Assembly: GCA_018266075.1 (NCBI GenBank)
Contig: JAFEBB010000046.1
Span: 1 to 61,231 of the forward strand
Source: Deltaproteobacteria bacterium
Lineage (GTDB): Bacteria; Myxococcota; Myxococcia; Myxococcales; SZAS-1
DNA: 61,231 nt
Direction of reading: 5' to 3'
A program made the position numbers and the translations under genes. Shown in pieces: positions 50,062-60,208 of this stretch (within the stretch, counting starts at the first letter, position 1; every line of letters begins with the position of its first letter). The notes beneath the pieces were generated by a model, which saw nothing but the letters and a program-made list of their open reading frames with translations, had not been told where the DNA came from and searched no databases.

Positions 50062-51447
50062 CTACTTCTTCAGCGCGCCCGCGAGCTCTTCGTACAGGTG
50101 GATCGCGCTCAGCGTGGCCTTCTCGAAGTCACCGAGGTGCAGGCTCTCGTTCTCCGAGTGCGCGTTGGTGTACGGGTCCTCCACGCCGATGAGCAGCGCA
50201 GGCACGCCGCCCAGCTCGCGCGCGAACGGCTCCACGAACGGGATGCTCCCGCCGCAGCCGATGGCCAGCGCCTCACGGTTGTAACCTTTTTGTAATGCGC
50301 GAAACGCGGCCTGGAACGCCGGGTGGCGGATGTCGGTGTACCAGGCGCCGGCGGCGGCCTCGGGCTTCACCGTCACCTCCACGCCCCAGGGGGCCGCGTT
50401 CTGGATGGCCTGGGTGAGCGCGTTCTGCACCCACTGCGGATCCATGTCGGGCACCAGGCGGATGCCCACCCGCGCCCACGCGCTCTCGTTGATGATGTTG
50501 CGCGCGTGCTCGCGGCTCGAGGCCTGGATCGCATTGATCGCCAGCGACGGCTGCCGCCAGTTCATCTCCATCGGGTGCCGGCCGCCGAGCAGCGTGGTGC
50601 CGGGCAGGAAGCCCGCCTGCTTGCGGAACTCGTCGCCGGTGAGCGGCAGCTTGGAGATGCTCGAGCGCTCCTCGGCGGTGAGGGGCTTAACCTTTTCGTA
50701 AATACCCGGGATGTTGATCGAGCCGTCGTCCTTGGCGAGCGAGGCGAGGATCTTCGAGAGCGCCATCGCCGCGTCGGGCACGGGGCCGCCCCACATGCCA
50801 GAGTGCAGGCTCTGCTTGAGGGCCTTGACCTCGACCTCCACGCAGACCAGGCCGCGCAGGGCCACGGTCACGCTGGGGATGCCGGTGTCGAAGTTGGCGG
50901 TGTCGGTGAGGACGATGGCGTCGGCGGAGAGCTTGCTGCGGTAGGTGCGCAGGAACTCCGCGAGGTGCGAGCTGCCCGCCTCCTCTTCGCCCTCGACGAC
51001 GATCTTCACGTTGAGCGGCAGATCGCCGCCCTTGAGCCAGCTCTCGAGCGCGGCCGCGTGGACGATGATGCCGGCCTTGTCGTCGGCGGCGCCGCGGCCG
51101 TAGAGGCGGCCGTCGCGCTCGGTGGGCTCGAAGGGCGGGCTCTTCCACGCCTTCTCATCGCCCGCCGGCTGCACGTCGTGGTGCGCGTAGAGCAAGAGCG
51201 TGGGTTTCTTGGGATCCACGATCTTCTCGCCGAAGACGTAGGGGTGCGCGCTTGGCACCTCGAGGAGCTGCACGTTCTCGAAGCCGCGCTCCTTGAGCAC
51301 CTTCGCCGTGGCCTCGGCGCCTTTGCGCACCAGCGCCGCGTCGAAGCCTGCGAACGACACGCTGGGGATGCGCACCAGCGTCTTCAGATCCTCGAGGTAG
51401 CGCGACTTGTTCTTGCCGTAGTGGTCGAGCGCGGTCTGCAGCGACAT
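50062..51447 (-). CDS. M20-family dipeptidase/carboxypeptidase
   Basis: 461 residues, zinc metallopeptidase of the carnosinase-like M20 group. Metal ligands and catalytic acids: [39 protein letters not shown], the Asp of [11 protein letters not shown], and the late His in [17 protein letters not shown] dimerisation lid lies at about 205-320. No signal peptide, so cytoplasmic dipeptide cleavage. Stand-alone gene, divergent from a PlsC-type acyltransferase. Confidence 0.93.
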   Translation of the reverse strand: MSLQTALDHYGKNKSRYLEDLKTLVRIPSVSFAGFDAALVRKGAEATAKVLKERGFENVQLLEVPSAHPYVFGEKIVDPKKPTLLLYAHHDVQPAGDEKAWKSPPFEPTERDGRLYGRGAADDKAGIIVHAAALESWLKGGDLPLNVKIVVEGEEEAGSSHLAEFLRTYRSKLSADAIVLTDTANFDTGIPSVTVALRGLVCVEVEVKALKQSLHSGMWGGPVPDAAMALSKILASLAKDDGSINIPGIYEKVKPLTAEERSSISKLPLTGDEFRKQAGFLPGTTLLGGRHPMEMNWRQPSLAINAIQASSREHARNIINESAWARVGIRLVPDMDPQWVQNALTQAIQNAAPWGVEVTVKPEAAAGAWYTDIRHPAFQAAFRALQKGYNREALAIGCGGSIPFVEPFARELGGVPALLIGVEDPYTNAHSENESLHLGDFEKATLSAIHLYEELAGALKK

Positions 51448-51502
51448 GCGAGCTCCTTCATCGACGAGGCGCGGAACATACGCGCTCGGCTATAACTCTG
51501 GA

Positions 51503-52351
51503 ATGGGCTTCGGCGACACGCTCAAGACGCGCCTCAAGGACTGGACGTTCCGCCAGGGCGGTGCGGACCTGGTGGAGAAGCTGGGCAAGCTCGCGCCGGC
51601 GGCGAACGAGTACGGGGTGGATCCGTTCGGGTTCAACCTGGACTACACGCTCGCGGCCATCTCGCCGCTGCTCTGGCTCTACCGGAACTACTTCCGCGTG
51701 GAGTGCAAGGGCATCGAGCGCGTGCCGCAGGGGCGCGTGCTGCTGGTGTCGAACCACTCGGGCCAGCTGCCCATGGACGGCGCGATGATCGGCGTGTCCA
51801 TGCTGGTGGAGGCGGATCCGCCGCGCGCGATTCGCGCCATGGTGGAGAAGTGGGTGCCCACGCTGCCGTACGTGTCCACGTTCATGGCCCGCTGCGGGCA
51901 GATCGTGGGAACGCCGGAGAACTGCCGGCGGTTGCTCGCGGCCGACGAAGCGATCGTCGTGTTCCCCGAGGGCGTGCGGGGCTTGAACAAGCTCTGGAGC
52001 CAGCGTTACCAGCTTCAGGACTTCGGCCTTGGGTTCATGCGCCTCGCGCTGGAGACGGACACGCCCATCGTTCCCGTGGCGGTGGTGGGCGCTGAAGAGC
52101 AGGCGATGGCGCTGATGGATCTGAAGCCGGTGGCGAAGATCTTCGGCTTCCCGCACATGCCGCTCACGCCAACCGTGGTGCCGTTCCCGCTGCCGTCGAA
52201 GTACCACCTCTATTTCGGCGAGCCGATCAAGTTCACCGGCAACCCCAACGACGACGACGTCGTGCTCGAGCAGAAGGTGAACCAGGTGAAGAGCGCCATC
52301 CAGGCGATGCTCAACCAGGGTCTGCGCGAGCGAAAAGGCGTGTTCCGCTAA
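51503..52351 (+). CDS. Lysophospholipid acyltransferase family protein (PlsC domain)
   Basis: 282 residues from MGFGDTLKTRLKDWTFRQGG. Catalytic NHSGQLPMD (NH-x5-D, one residue longer than the usual NH-x4-D) and the second motif VFPEGVRGLNK. It ends with a conserved-looking LEQKVNQVKSAIQAML. It should acylate a lysophospholipid or related acceptor at the inner membrane. It lies alone between the peptidase and the efflux operon. Confidence 0.85.
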   Translation: MGFGDTLKTRLKDWTFRQGGADLVEKLGKLAPAANEYGVDPFGFNLDYTLAAISPLLWLYRNYFRVECKGIERVPQGRVLLVSNHSGQLPMDGAMIGVSMLVEADPPRAIRAMVEKWVPTLPYVSTFMARCGQIVGTPENCRRLLAADEAIVVFPEGVRGLNKLWSQRYQLQDFGLGFMRLALETDTPIVPVAVVGAEEQAMALMDLKPVAKIFGFPHMPLTPTVVPFPLPSKYHLYFGEPIKFTGNPNDDDVVLEQKVNQVKSAIQAMLNQGLRERKGVFR

Positions 52352-52360
52352 ACCTTTTGG

Positions 52361-53701
52361 TTAATTGGTCTGCGGCGCCACGGTGGCGTAGAGCCGTCCC
52401 TCGGCCGCAGCCACTTCGACCTGCCGCGTGGCCAGGTTCGCCCGCGCCTGCGCCAGCGCGCTCGCGGCCAGGAAGCGGTTCGTATCGGCCTGCGAGAGCT
52501 CGAGGTTGGTGGCCGCGCCGCCGGCAATCGCGCCTTCGACCTGCTTCTTCGCCTGATCCGCGAAGTCGAGCGCGGCCTGGGCTTGCACCATTGCGGCCTG
52601 CGCGGCGGTGACGTTGGCCTTGGCGCCCTGCCAGTTCGCGCGCGACTTGGCCCGCGCGGCCGTGAGCGCGGCCTCGGCCTGCGCGAGCTTGGCCTCGTCC
52701 TCGGCGCCGTTCGCGTAGCGCTGGCCGCGGTCGTACAGCGGCAGCGTGGCGGTGACGATGAGGTCGTAGCTGGTGTTCTTGCCGCTGAAGCCCGCGTTCG
52801 AGTTGTAGTTGCCCTTCGCGACACCCGCGACGGTGGGCAGCCACGCGAAGTGATCGTTCTGCAGCGCCTTGCGCGCGGCCTCGACGCCCGCCTCCGCGCT
52901 CTGGATGGCGTACGTCTGCTGCCAGGGCTCGCTCGCGTCCTGCGCGGGGGTGCCGAAGCTTGCATCAACCTGCGCAACCGGCGCGACGTCTTCGCCGGTG
53001 AGCTCCACCAGCGCGGCCTGGAGCGCCTGCTGCTGGCCTTCGAGCGCGGCGATCTGCGCGCGCGACTGCGCGACCTCGCTCTGCGCACGCGAGAGCTCGA
53101 TGGGCAAGCCCACGCCCGCGTCGACGCGATGCCGCGCCTCCTGCTCGCGCGCCAACGCGGTCTTCTCGGCGTCGCGGGCAGCGGCGAGCATCTCTGAAGT
53201 CGCGGTCTGCGCGAGGTAGGTGCGCGCGGTGGCGAGGAGAATCTGCTCGCGCGCGTCCTGCGCGCCGAGCGCCGCGGCCTTCGCGCCAGCTTCGGCGGCT
53301 GGAATGAGGAACAGACCCTGCGGGGAGAACAGCGGCTGCACGAGCTGGAGCGTGGCGTAGGCGCTGTTGCTGGCGACGATGTCGATCGGCGCAGGAATCA
53401 CGGCTGGATTTGGCTTGCCGAGCCCGTACGCGTAGCCGTCGAGCTGAACAATCTGGTTAAGATTGAAGCTCTGCGGCGCGGAGGTGTGATCGAACGTCGC
53501 CACCTCTGAAAGATCCGGCTGCCACGCGGTCCACGCCTTACGAATGCCGGCCTCGGCGACCTTCGCTTGGGCCTGCGCCACCGCGAGATCCGGGCTCTGC
53601 TTCGCAGCGAGCGAGAGCGCTTCTTTCAACGAGACGGGCCGAGGATCCGCGAACGCCGTGCTCGCGCTCAGCGCCGCGAGGATCACCATCGCTCGCTTCA
53701 C
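52361..53701 (-). CDS. TolC-type outer-membrane efflux protein
   Basis: 446 residues from a GTG overlapping the RND gene stop (GTGA), behind GGAGGTGAGTC. Signal peptide [18 protein letters not shown]. Two outer-membrane-efflux repeats with long helices: PVSLKEALSLAAKQSPDLAV, GLPIELSRAQSEVAQSRAQI, then the second repeat EAKLAQAEAALTAARAK and ATNLELSQADTNRFLAAS. It forms the outer channel of the pump encoded with it. Confidence 0.92.
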   Translation of the reverse strand: MKRAMVILAALSASTAFADPRPVSLKEALSLAAKQSPDLAVAQAQAKVAEAGIRKAWTAWQPDLSEVATFDHTSAPQSFNLNQIVQLDGYAYGLGKPNPAVIPAPIDIVASNSAYATLQLVQPLFSPQGLFLIPAAEAGAKAAALGAQDAREQILLATARTYLAQTATSEMLAAARDAEKTALAREQEARHRVDAGVGLPIELSRAQSEVAQSRAQIAALEGQQQALQAALVELTGEDVAPVAQVDASFGTPAQDASEPWQQTYAIQSAEAGVEAARKALQNDHFAWLPTVAGVAKGNYNSNAGFSGKNTSYDLIVTATLPLYDRGQRYANGAEDEAKLAQAEAALTAARAKSRANWQGAKANVTAAQAAMVQAQAALDFADQAKKQVEGAIAGGAATNLELSQADTNRFLAASALAQARANLATRQVEVAAAEGRLYATVAPQTN

Positions 53702-56700
53702 GACTCACCTCCCACCGTCGCGACGTGCGTGGTCGGCGTCGGATCCGGATCCGGCTTCTTCTTCCAGAACATGAACGTGCTCAGGCCGAACTTCTCGAAG
53801 CCGTAGAAGATGACGGGCACCACCAGCAGCGTGAGGAACGTCGAGGTGATCACGCCGCCGATGACCGCGATCGCCATGGGCGCGCGGAACTCGGAGCCCA
53901 TGCCCTTGCCGAGCGCAGTGGGCAGCATGCCCAGGGCCATCGCGGCCGAGGTCATCAGGATCGGGCGCAGGCGGCGAGGGCCGGCCTTGAGGAGCGCGGT
54001 GCGCAGGTCGTCGCCGGCGCGGAGATTCTGGAGCGCGCCGTCGACGAGGAGGATCGCGTTCTTTGTGACGAGTCCCATCAACAAGATCACGCCGATCATC
54101 GCGCCGAGCGAGAGGTGGTTGCCGGTGACGAGCAAGCCGAGCAGCGCGCCGATGAGCGCGAGCGGCAGCGAGACCATGATCGTGAAGGGGTGCTTGATCG
54201 ATTCGAACTGCGACGCGAGCACCATGAAGATGAAGATGAATGCGAGGCCGAACGCGGCGCTGAAGGCCTGGTTCTGCTCGTCGAAGGTCTTCACCTGGCC
54301 GTCCCAGACGACGCTGTAGCCATCCGGCAGCGGGTGCTCGGCGAGCTTGGCGCGGAGCACGTTCACCACGTCGCCGAGTGCTGCGCCGCCGCGCAGACCG
54401 CCCGAGACTGCGACCTGGCGCTCGCGCGCCTCGTGCTCGATCACACTGGCGCCGTCTTGCAGCTTCACGTCGGCGACGTCGCCGAGCTGCACGCGGCCCG
54501 CGGGCGTGAAGAGATCCAGGTTCGAGAGCCCGCGCGGATCCGCGGTGTCGAGCCCAGCGATGCGCACACGGATCTCCGTCTCGTCTTTGCCTTCGCGCAG
54601 CTTGGCGGGCACGTCGCCGAAGAGCGCGAGGCGCAGCTGCTGGCCGAACAAGCCCGCGGTGAGCCCGTACTCTCCGGCGCGCGTGCGATCCAGCGTGGCC
54701 TGGAGCTCGGGCTTGGGCGGGTTGTCGTCGACCTTCACGTCTGCGGTTCCGGGAATGCTCGCGAGAATTCCCTCGATGGCGCGCGCGTGCTCGCCCACGA
54801 CCTTCAGGTCCGGCCCGATGACGCGCAGGATGATCGGCTGGAAGTCGCCGAGGCCTTCGATCACCGGCGGATCCTGGAGCGTGACGCGCGTGGCCGCGAG
54901 GCCGTCGTTGAGCCGGGTGCGCGCGTCGTCCTTGATGGCGAGGATGCCGCGGGTACGCGCCTGCTTCTCCGTGGTGAGCACGCGCAACTTCACCTTGTTG
55001 ATCTCCGAGTTCGGCCCGACCACGGCGTACACGTCGGTGACCTCGGGGATGCTCTTGAGGATCTTCGTGGCCTGCTGCGCGCGCTCGACGCTCAGCGCGT
55101 AGCTCGACTGATCCGGCAGCTTGAGGTCCGCGATGAACTGCGCGTGGTCCTCGGCGCTCATGAACTCCGCGCCCACCTTCTTCGCGGCCATGATCGAGCC
55201 CGCGAACGCGAGCGCCACCAGCCCGAGCGTGATGAGCTTGTGATCCAGCACCCAGCCCAGAAGCCGCTCGTACGCGCGCTCCAGGCCCTCGAAGCCCGCG
55301 CGTAGCATGGCGAAGAACGCGTTCTCCTTGCGCACCTCGCCCGGCTTGTGCGCCTTCACCAGCCGCGCCGAGAGCATCGGATCCACGGTGAAGCTCACGA
55401 AGAGCGAGATGAGCACCGCCACGGAGATCGTCACGCCGAACTGCCGGAAGAACTGGCCCACGATGCCGGGCATGAAGGCCACGGGAACGAACACGGCCAC
55501 GAGGGTGAGCGTGGTGGCGAGCACCGCGAGGCCCACGTCGCGCGTGCCTTCGGCGGCGGCCTTCATGGGCTCTTCACCCATTTCCAACCGATGCGTGATC
55601 GCTTCGCGCACGACCACCGCGTCGTCGATGAGCAGGCCAATGGCGAGTGAGAGCGCCAGCAGCGTCATCTGGTTGAGCGTGTAACCAAACAGGTACATCA
55701 CGAAGAACGTCGACACGACCGACGTCGGCAGCGCGAGCGCGCTGATGAAGGTGCCGCGCGGATCGAGCAGGAACAGCAAGATGATCACGATGGCCATGAG
55801 GCCGCCGAAGACGAGCGCGATCCACACCTCGCGCGCGTTCTCGCGGATCAGCGACGACTGATCGATCAGCAGCGACGTATGAAAGTCGTGACCGAGCGCG
55901 GGGCCCATCTTCTCCAGCGACTTCTTCACCTGATCCGCGACCTGCACGGTGTTCGAGCCGCTCTGCTTCACCACCTCGATGATCACCGCGTCGCGGCCGT
56001 TCAAGAGCGCGCCGGTGCGGCGCTCGGCCGTTCCATCGGTGACGGTGGCGAGCTCCTCGAGCTTCACGCGTGCGCCGTTGGCGGCGGTCACCATCGGCAT
56101 CTGGCGGAGCGCATCGACGTTGGGCACCTCGCCCAGGCTGCGCACGGTGATCTCCGTCGGCCCGAGCGCCACGTGACCTGCGGGCACGTTCACGTTCTCC
56201 GCGGCGATGCGCTGATCGATCTGCAGCGGCGTGAGCCCGGCGGCCTTGGCCTTCGCGGGATCCACATCGACCTGGATCTCGCGCACGTCACCGCCGACGA
56301 CGTGCACGTCGGCCACGCCGTCGACCTGCTGCAGCACGGGCTGGAGGTCGTCTTCGATGAGCTTGCGCAGCTGCTGACTCGAGAGGTTCGCGCTCGCGGC
56401 GTAGGTGAGGATGGGCTGCGCGCCCACGTCGAAGCGCGCGACGATCGGCGGATCCGCGTCCTTGGGCAGCTTGCCCGCGGCGCCGGCCACCTTGTCGCGG
56501 ACGTCCTGCACCGCGCGGTCGAGGCTCTCGCCGAGCTTGAACTGCACGAAGAGCACGCCCGCGTTCTCGCGCGAGAAGCTGTGGATCTTGTCGACGCCGC
56601 TGATGCCCGCGCACGCGTCCTCGAGGGGCTTGACGACTTGAGTCTCGATTTCGCCGGGGCCCGCGCCCTTGTAGACGGTGGTCACGGTGACGAACGGGAA

Positions 56701-56823
56701 GTTCACGTCTGGGAAGAGGTCGGTGCCCAGCCGCTGCAGACCCATGGCGCCCAGCACCACCATGCAGAGCGCGACCATGCTCGTGAACACCGGCCGGCGA
56801 ATGGCGATCTCGGAGATGCCCAT
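53698..56823 (-). CDS. RND-family efflux transporter (HAE1/AcrB-like)
   Basis: 1,041 residues from [20 protein letters not shown] behind AGGAG. Twelve membrane helices with two large periplasmic loops. The proton-relay Asp pair is in [16 protein letters not shown] near residue 398; the porter region is [21 protein letters not shown]-terminal helices include [20 protein letters not shown]. Typical length for hydrophobic/amphiphilic drug exporters rather than metal (CzcA) pumps. Confidence 0.94.
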   Translation of the reverse strand: MGISEIAIRRPVFTSMVALCMVVLGAMGLQRLGTDLFPDVNFPFVTVTTVYKGAGPGEIETQVVKPLEDACAGISGVDKIHSFSRENAGVLFVQFKLGESLDRAVQDVRDKVAGAAGKLPKDADPPIVARFDVGAQPILTYAASANLSSQQLRKLIEDDLQPVLQQVDGVADVHVVGGDVREIQVDVDPAKAKAAGLTPLQIDQRIAAENVNVPAGHVALGPTEITVRSLGEVPNVDALRQMPMVTAANGARVKLEELATVTDGTAERRTGALLNGRDAVIIEVVKQSGSNTVQVADQVKKSLEKMGPALGHDFHTSLLIDQSSLIRENAREVWIALVFGGLMAIVIILLFLLDPRGTFISALALPTSVVSTFFVMYLFGYTLNQMTLLALSLAIGLLIDDAVVVREAITHRLEMGEEPMKAAAEGTRDVGLAVLATTLTLVAVFVPVAFMPGIVGQFFRQFGVTISVAVLISLFVSFTVDPMLSARLVKAHKPGEVRKENAFFAMLRAGFEGLERAYERLLGWVLDHKLITLGLVALAFAGSIMAAKKVGAEFMSAEDHAQFIADLKLPDQSSYALSVERAQQATKILKSIPEVTDVYAVVGPNSEINKVKLRVLTTEKQARTRGILAIKDDARTRLNDGLAATRVTLQDPPVIEGLGDFQPIILRVIGPDLKVVGEHARAIEGILASIPGTADVKVDDNPPKPELQATLDRTRAGEYGLTAGLFGQQLRLALFGDVPAKLREGKDETEIRVRIAGLDTADPRGLSNLDLFTPAGRVQLGDVADVKLQDGASVIEHEARERQVAVSGGLRGGAALGDVVNVLRAKLAEHPLPDGYSVVWDGQVKTFDEQNQAFSAAFGLAFIFIFMVLASQFESIKHPFTIMVSLPLALIGALLGLLVTGNHLSLGAMIGVILLMGLVTKNAILLVDGALQNLRAGDDLRTALLKAGPRRLRPILMTSAAMALGMLPTALGKGMGSEFRAPMAIAVIGGVITSTFLTLLVVPVIFYGFEKFGLSTFMFWKKKPDPDPTPTTHVATVGGES

Positions 56824-56933
56824 CTTGGGCTCCTGCGTCGCGGCGCGGGTTCCGACGCGACTTGAAGTGCACTTCAACTGCAGCCCGGAGCCTCAATCGG
56901 CTCCGGAGAACTCAGCTCGAGCTCGTCGTGGCT

Positions 56934-58031
56934 TCAGCGCGCTTCGGCGCGGGAACCTGGAGCGAGCTCCTCGGGCGGCGCGTCGATGACCTTCTCCAGC
57001 GGGTTCGGCGCGCGCACCACCACCTGCGCACCCGAGCGCGAGAGCACTTCCACGTTCACACGCTGCACGGCGCCCTGGTCGAGTACGAGCACGTGGTCGC
57101 CGCCGGCCATCGCGAGCGCGGTCGCGGGCACCACCTGCGCGCCGGCTGCGCCATCGACCGGGAGCCGCGCCCGCGCCAGGGTGTGCGCGGTGAACCGGCC
57201 GTCGGCGTTGGGCACCGCGAGCTCCACCGGGATGCGGTGCGTGGCGGTGTCCGCCGAGGGAACGACCACACGCACCGCGGCATCGCTCGTCTTGCTGGTG
57301 CTGCCCACCGCGTCGACGCCGACCTTCTGGCCCACGCGCAGCCCGCGCGCTTGGCCCTCGCTCACGGTGATCTTGAGGATCAGCGGATCCAGCTGCTCGA
57401 GGGTGAAGAGCGGCATGCCGGGCGCGACGGTGGCGCCCACCTGCTCGGGCGCGTCGATGATGGTTCCGGCGAACGGCGCGCGCAGCTCGTGGCGCGCACG
57501 CGCGGCCTTGGCCTGCGCGAGCTGGGCCTTCGCGGCCTCGAGCTGGGCCTTGGCCGCCGCGGCGCCGCTCGAGGCGCCCTGGTTCTGCATCTCGCTGGCG
57601 CTGCCCGAGTTCTTGAGCTTCTCGGTGCGCGCGGCGACGTCGGCAGCGTTCTCGGCCTGGGCCTGCGCGGCGAGCACCGCGGCGCTCGCGGCGGCGACCT
57701 GCGCGTCGGAGATCTCCGGATCCAGCTCGCCCAGCACCTGGCCGGCCTTCACGGTGTCGCCCTTCTGGACGCGCACCTTGGCGAGCCGGCCGCCCACCTC
57801 GAAGCCCACCTGCAGCGCCTTGGCGGGAACGAGGTTGCCGGTGAGCGCTTCTCCGGCGAGTCCGTCGGCGGGGCGCACCGCCACGAGCTGCACGCGGGGC
57901 ACCGCCGGGGCAGCCGCGACCGTGGGCTCGGCCTTGGTCTCGGCGCCGGAGCGGCTCGAGCCGAAGATGAAGTAGCCGCCCAGCGGCACGGCGACGAGCG
58001 CGATGAGCGCGATGCGGGTCCCGGTCTTCAT
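56934..58031 (-). CDS. Periplasmic adaptor (MFP) of the RND pump
   Basis: 365 residues from MKTGTRIALIALVAVPLGGY, overlapping the TetR stop (ATGA). N-terminal helix anchor. Lipoyl-like halves VGGRLAKVRVQKGDTVKAGQ and RHELRAPFAGTIIDAPEQVG flank a long coiled coil (VAAASAAVLAAQAQAENAAD). Beta-barrel and membrane-proximal domains follow. It links the RND pump to TolC. The gap of 110 bases to the RND gene holds no other gene. Confidence 0.92.
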   Translation of the reverse strand: MKTGTRIALIALVAVPLGGYFIFGSSRSGAETKAEPTVAAAPAVPRVQLVAVRPADGLAGEALTGNLVPAKALQVGFEVGGRLAKVRVQKGDTVKAGQVLGELDPEISDAQVAAASAAVLAAQAQAENAADVAARTEKLKNSGSASEMQNQGASSGAAAAKAQLEAAKAQLAQAKAARARHELRAPFAGTIIDAPEQVGATVAPGMPLFTLEQLDPLILKITVSEGQARGLRVGQKVGVDAVGSTSKTSDAAVRVVVPSADTATHRIPVELAVPNADGRFTAHTLARARLPVDGAAGAQVVPATALAMAGGDHVLVLDQGAVQRVNVEVLSRSGAQVVVRAPNPLEKVIDAPPEELAPGSRAEAR

Positions 58032-58732
58032 GCGTGGCTCCGGAGCGAAGTCTTCGAGTTCTTCTTGGCGCGCGCAGGGGCCTCCTGCGGGTTCAGCCCT
58101 TCGTGGATCATGCGGTGCAGGTTGTTGGCGAGCGCGCGCAGGTCGGGCTTCTCGGTCGCGGCGATCATCCGCGTGGCCACCAGGAAGTAGGTGCCGACGA
58201 TCATCTCGCCCACCATTTGCGGGGGGATGTCGTCGCGCGAGCAGCCGGTGCGCTGCAGCTCCTGGCACTGCTCCTCGATGCGCTTCACCTCGTGCTCGAG
58301 GATGGCCAGGAGCATTCCCTCGAACTCGGTGCCGCCCGCTCCGCGCAGCAGCGTGGAGAGCGTCAGGCGGTGCTTCCAGAGCAGCTCGAGCGTCTTCTCG
58401 TCGAGCTCGATCTCCAGGCGCATCAGGTCGCGGTACCGCGCCGAGCTCTGCCTCACGTCGCGCGCGGTGAGCTGGCCGCGCTCCTTGAAGAAGGCGGCGT
58501 TGCGCGCCAAGCGCTCCGTGTCGGCCTCGGCGAGGTCGTTCATGAAGCGGTTGAGCAGCTCGCGGAAGGCGTCTTCCTTGGTCTTGAAGTGCAAATAGAA
58601 GGCGCCCTTGGAGAGGCCCACCGCCGAGGTGAGGTCCTCGATGCGGGCCTTGAGCAGCGAGCTCCTGGCGAAGCCCTCCGAGGCCGCCTGGAGCAGCGCT
58701 TCGCGGGCGTTGGGATCGGCAGGTCGAGCCAT
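58028..58732 (-). CDS. TetR-family repressor of the efflux operon
   Basis: 234 residues from MARPADPNAREALLQAASEG; an earlier ATG at 58774 would overlap an operator. Helix-turn-helix: ARIEDLTSAVGLSKGAFYLH, FKTKEDAFRELLNRF. The C-terminal helical ligand domain is larger than usual. It heads the four-gene pump operon and is preceded by three TGACCCGCGGGTCA-like palindromes, indicating autorepression relieved by a pump substrate. Confidence 0.9.
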   Translation of the reverse strand: MARPADPNAREALLQAASEGFARSSLLKARIEDLTSAVGLSKGAFYLHFKTKEDAFRELLNRFMNDLAEADTERLARNAAFFKERGQLTARDVRQSSARYRDLMRLEIELDEKTLELLWKHRLTLSTLLRGAGGTEFEGMLLAILEHEVKRIEEQCQELQRTGCSRDDIPPQMVGEMIVGTYFLVATRMIAATEKPDLRALANNLHRMIHEGLNPQEAPARAKKNSKTSLRSHA

Positions 58733-58743
58733 GGCCGGGTTTC

Positions 58744-58822
58744 TAACCCGCGGGTCAGAAACTCCGCAACCCATTATTGACCCGCAGGTCAGTTATGCCC
58801 CAAGAAGGTGACCCGCGGGTCA
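58744..58822. promoter_or_regulatory. Three TetR operators
   Basis: TAACCCGCGGGTCA (58744-58757), TGACCCGCAGGTCA (58778-58791) and TGACCCGCGGGTCA (58809-58822). The third is a perfect 14-base palindrome; the others differ at one position. Spacing is 34 and 31 bases, roughly three helical turns, between the TetR start (58732) and the SDR gene (58904). Confidence 0.85.
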
Positions 58823-58903
58823 GTAACTGGCTGGATCGCCGTGGTCCCGACGCCCCAGATCTCGCCCCAAGGCCGTCCGAGCGGGTGCTATAGAGAGCGC
58901 GGC

Positions 58904-59827
58904 ATGCGCCCTGCGGTCGTCATCACAGGCATCTCCGGAAACCTGGGCCGCGCGCTCGCGCGCCTCCTGCACAAGTCCGAGCGGGTCATCGGCATCGACC
59001 GCCGCCCGTTCCCGGGCAAGCCCAAGGACATGGAGGTCCACCAGCTCGACATCCGCAAGAAGAAGACCGAGGACGTGTTCAAGCGGGGCAGCGTGCGGGC
59101 CTTGATCCACATGGGGATCATGCACGACCCGCGCATGAGCTCGGGCGACCACCACACCTTCAACGTGATGGGCACGCGCAACGTGCTCGACTACTGCGCG
59201 AAGTACGGCGTGAAGAAGGTGGTCGTCCTCTCGAGCGCGAACGTCTACGGCCCGAGCCCCGACAACTCCAACTTCCTCACCGAAGACGCGCCGCTCATGG
59301 CGAGCCAGCGCTTCAGCGATGTGCGCGACCTCATCGAGGTCGACATGTACGCGCAGAACTTCATCTGGCGGCACCCGGAGGTGGAGACGGTCATCCTCCG
59401 GCCGGTGCACATCGTGGGGCCGGCCATCAAGAACGCGCCCTCGAACTACCTGCGGCTGCCGCGGCCGTGGGTGATGGCGGGCTTCGATCCCATCGTGCAG
59501 CTCATCCACTTCCAGGACGTGTGCCGCGCGGCGCAGCTGGCGCTCAAGCCGGGCGTGCGTGGCGTGTTCAACATCGTGGGGCCGGGCGAGGTGCCGCTCT
59601 CGTCGATCTTCCGCGAGCTCGGGCGCCGGCCGGTGTCGGTGCCGCACCCGTTCGCGCGGCCGCTGCTCGACCGCCTCTTCAAGCTGCACCTCACCTCGTT
59701 CCCACCGGGCGAGCTCGACCACATCCAGTTCCTCTGCAACGTGGACGGCACGCGCGCCGTGAAGGAGCTGGGCTGGACGCCGCAGTTCAGCCTGCGCGAG
59801 ACGATCCGCGCGGTGAACCCCGAGTAG
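58904..59827 (+). CDS. Extended-SDR protein lacking the catalytic Lys
   Basis: 307 residues from MRPAVVITGISGNLGRALAR; an upstream in-frame start at 58808 would run through an operator. NAD-binding G-x2-G-x2-G is intact, followed by HQLDIRKKKTEDV and VVVLSSANVYGPSPDNS. The expected Y-x3-K reads VDMYAQNFIWRHPE, with Phe instead of Lys, so normal SDR catalysis is doubtful. The rest (ILRPVHIVGPAI, LIHFQDVCRAAQLAL) follows UDP-sugar-epimerase-like proteins. It may sense NAD or act on an unusual substrate. The three operators upstream could also control it. Confidence 0.8.
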   Translation: MRPAVVITGISGNLGRALARLLHKSERVIGIDRRPFPGKPKDMEVHQLDIRKKKTEDVFKRGSVRALIHMGIMHDPRMSSGDHHTFNVMGTRNVLDYCAKYGVKKVVVLSSANVYGPSPDNSNFLTEDAPLMASQRFSDVRDLIEVDMYAQNFIWRHPEVETVILRPVHIVGPAIKNAPSNYLRLPRPWVMAGFDPIVQLIHFQDVCRAAQLALKPGVRGVFNIVGPGEVPLSSIFRELGRRPVSVPHPFARPLLDRLFKLHLTSFPPGELDHIQFLCNVDGTRAVKELGWTPQFSLRETIRAVNPE

Positions 59828-59917
59828 TCCGCAACGGCCTCTGTCGGGTGCGCAACGGCTGCCAGGCCTGATCTGGCCGCCGGCCCTCAAGATCTCGGCT
59901 GGCTCCGATGTAGGTCC

Positions 59918-60172
59918 TGACAGGGATGTCGCAACCGGCCTGTATCTGGCCTCGGTGACAGCCGTCACGCAGTGGTCGAAAGCCCAGTGTGATCGACGAC
60001 TTGCCCAGCAGCCTTCGGGGTGGCACGTGGGCTGCTCTAGTCCCTGTCATACGGCGTTCGCGCAAGGCTGAAGCTCCAGGCCCGCCCGACGCACCGAGTG
60101 TAGGGGGCTGGATTGGCCAGCACCCGACGCCCGCTGACCCGGCCGGCCCCGGGCCAGCGGGCGGTTTTTTTT
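59918..60172 (+). ncRNA. Candidate structured RNA ending in an intrinsic terminator
   Basis: In the 380-base gap between the SDR gene and the convergent peroxiredoxin, TGACAGGGA (59918-59926) pairs perfectly with TCCCTGTCA (60041-60049). Inside lie GTGAC-AGCC-GTCAC (59955-59968) and AGCAGCC (60007-60013) with GGCTGCT (60030-60036). A strong terminator follows at 60130-60172. No open frame with a ribosome site fits. It could instead be the long 3' end of the SDR transcript. I matched it to no known class (not 6S, tmRNA, SRP or RNase P by motif). Confidence 0.4.
60130..60172 (+). terminator. Strong intrinsic terminator
   Basis: CCCGCTG-A-CCCGG (60130-60142) pairs with CCGGG-C-CAGCGGG (60149-60161), followed by GCGG... 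and eight T. Orientation ends rightward transcription from the SDR gene or candidate RNA. Confidence 0.88.
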
Positions 60173-60208
60173 CCGGGGTCCAGGCTCGAGCCGCGCGGCT
60201 CGCCGGAC

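Noticed and set aside
58808-58903. Longer N-terminus for the SDR protein
   Set aside because: It would begin inside the third TetR operator and add an atypical sequence before the G-x2-G-x2-G fold, whereas MRPAVVITG is a normal SDR start.
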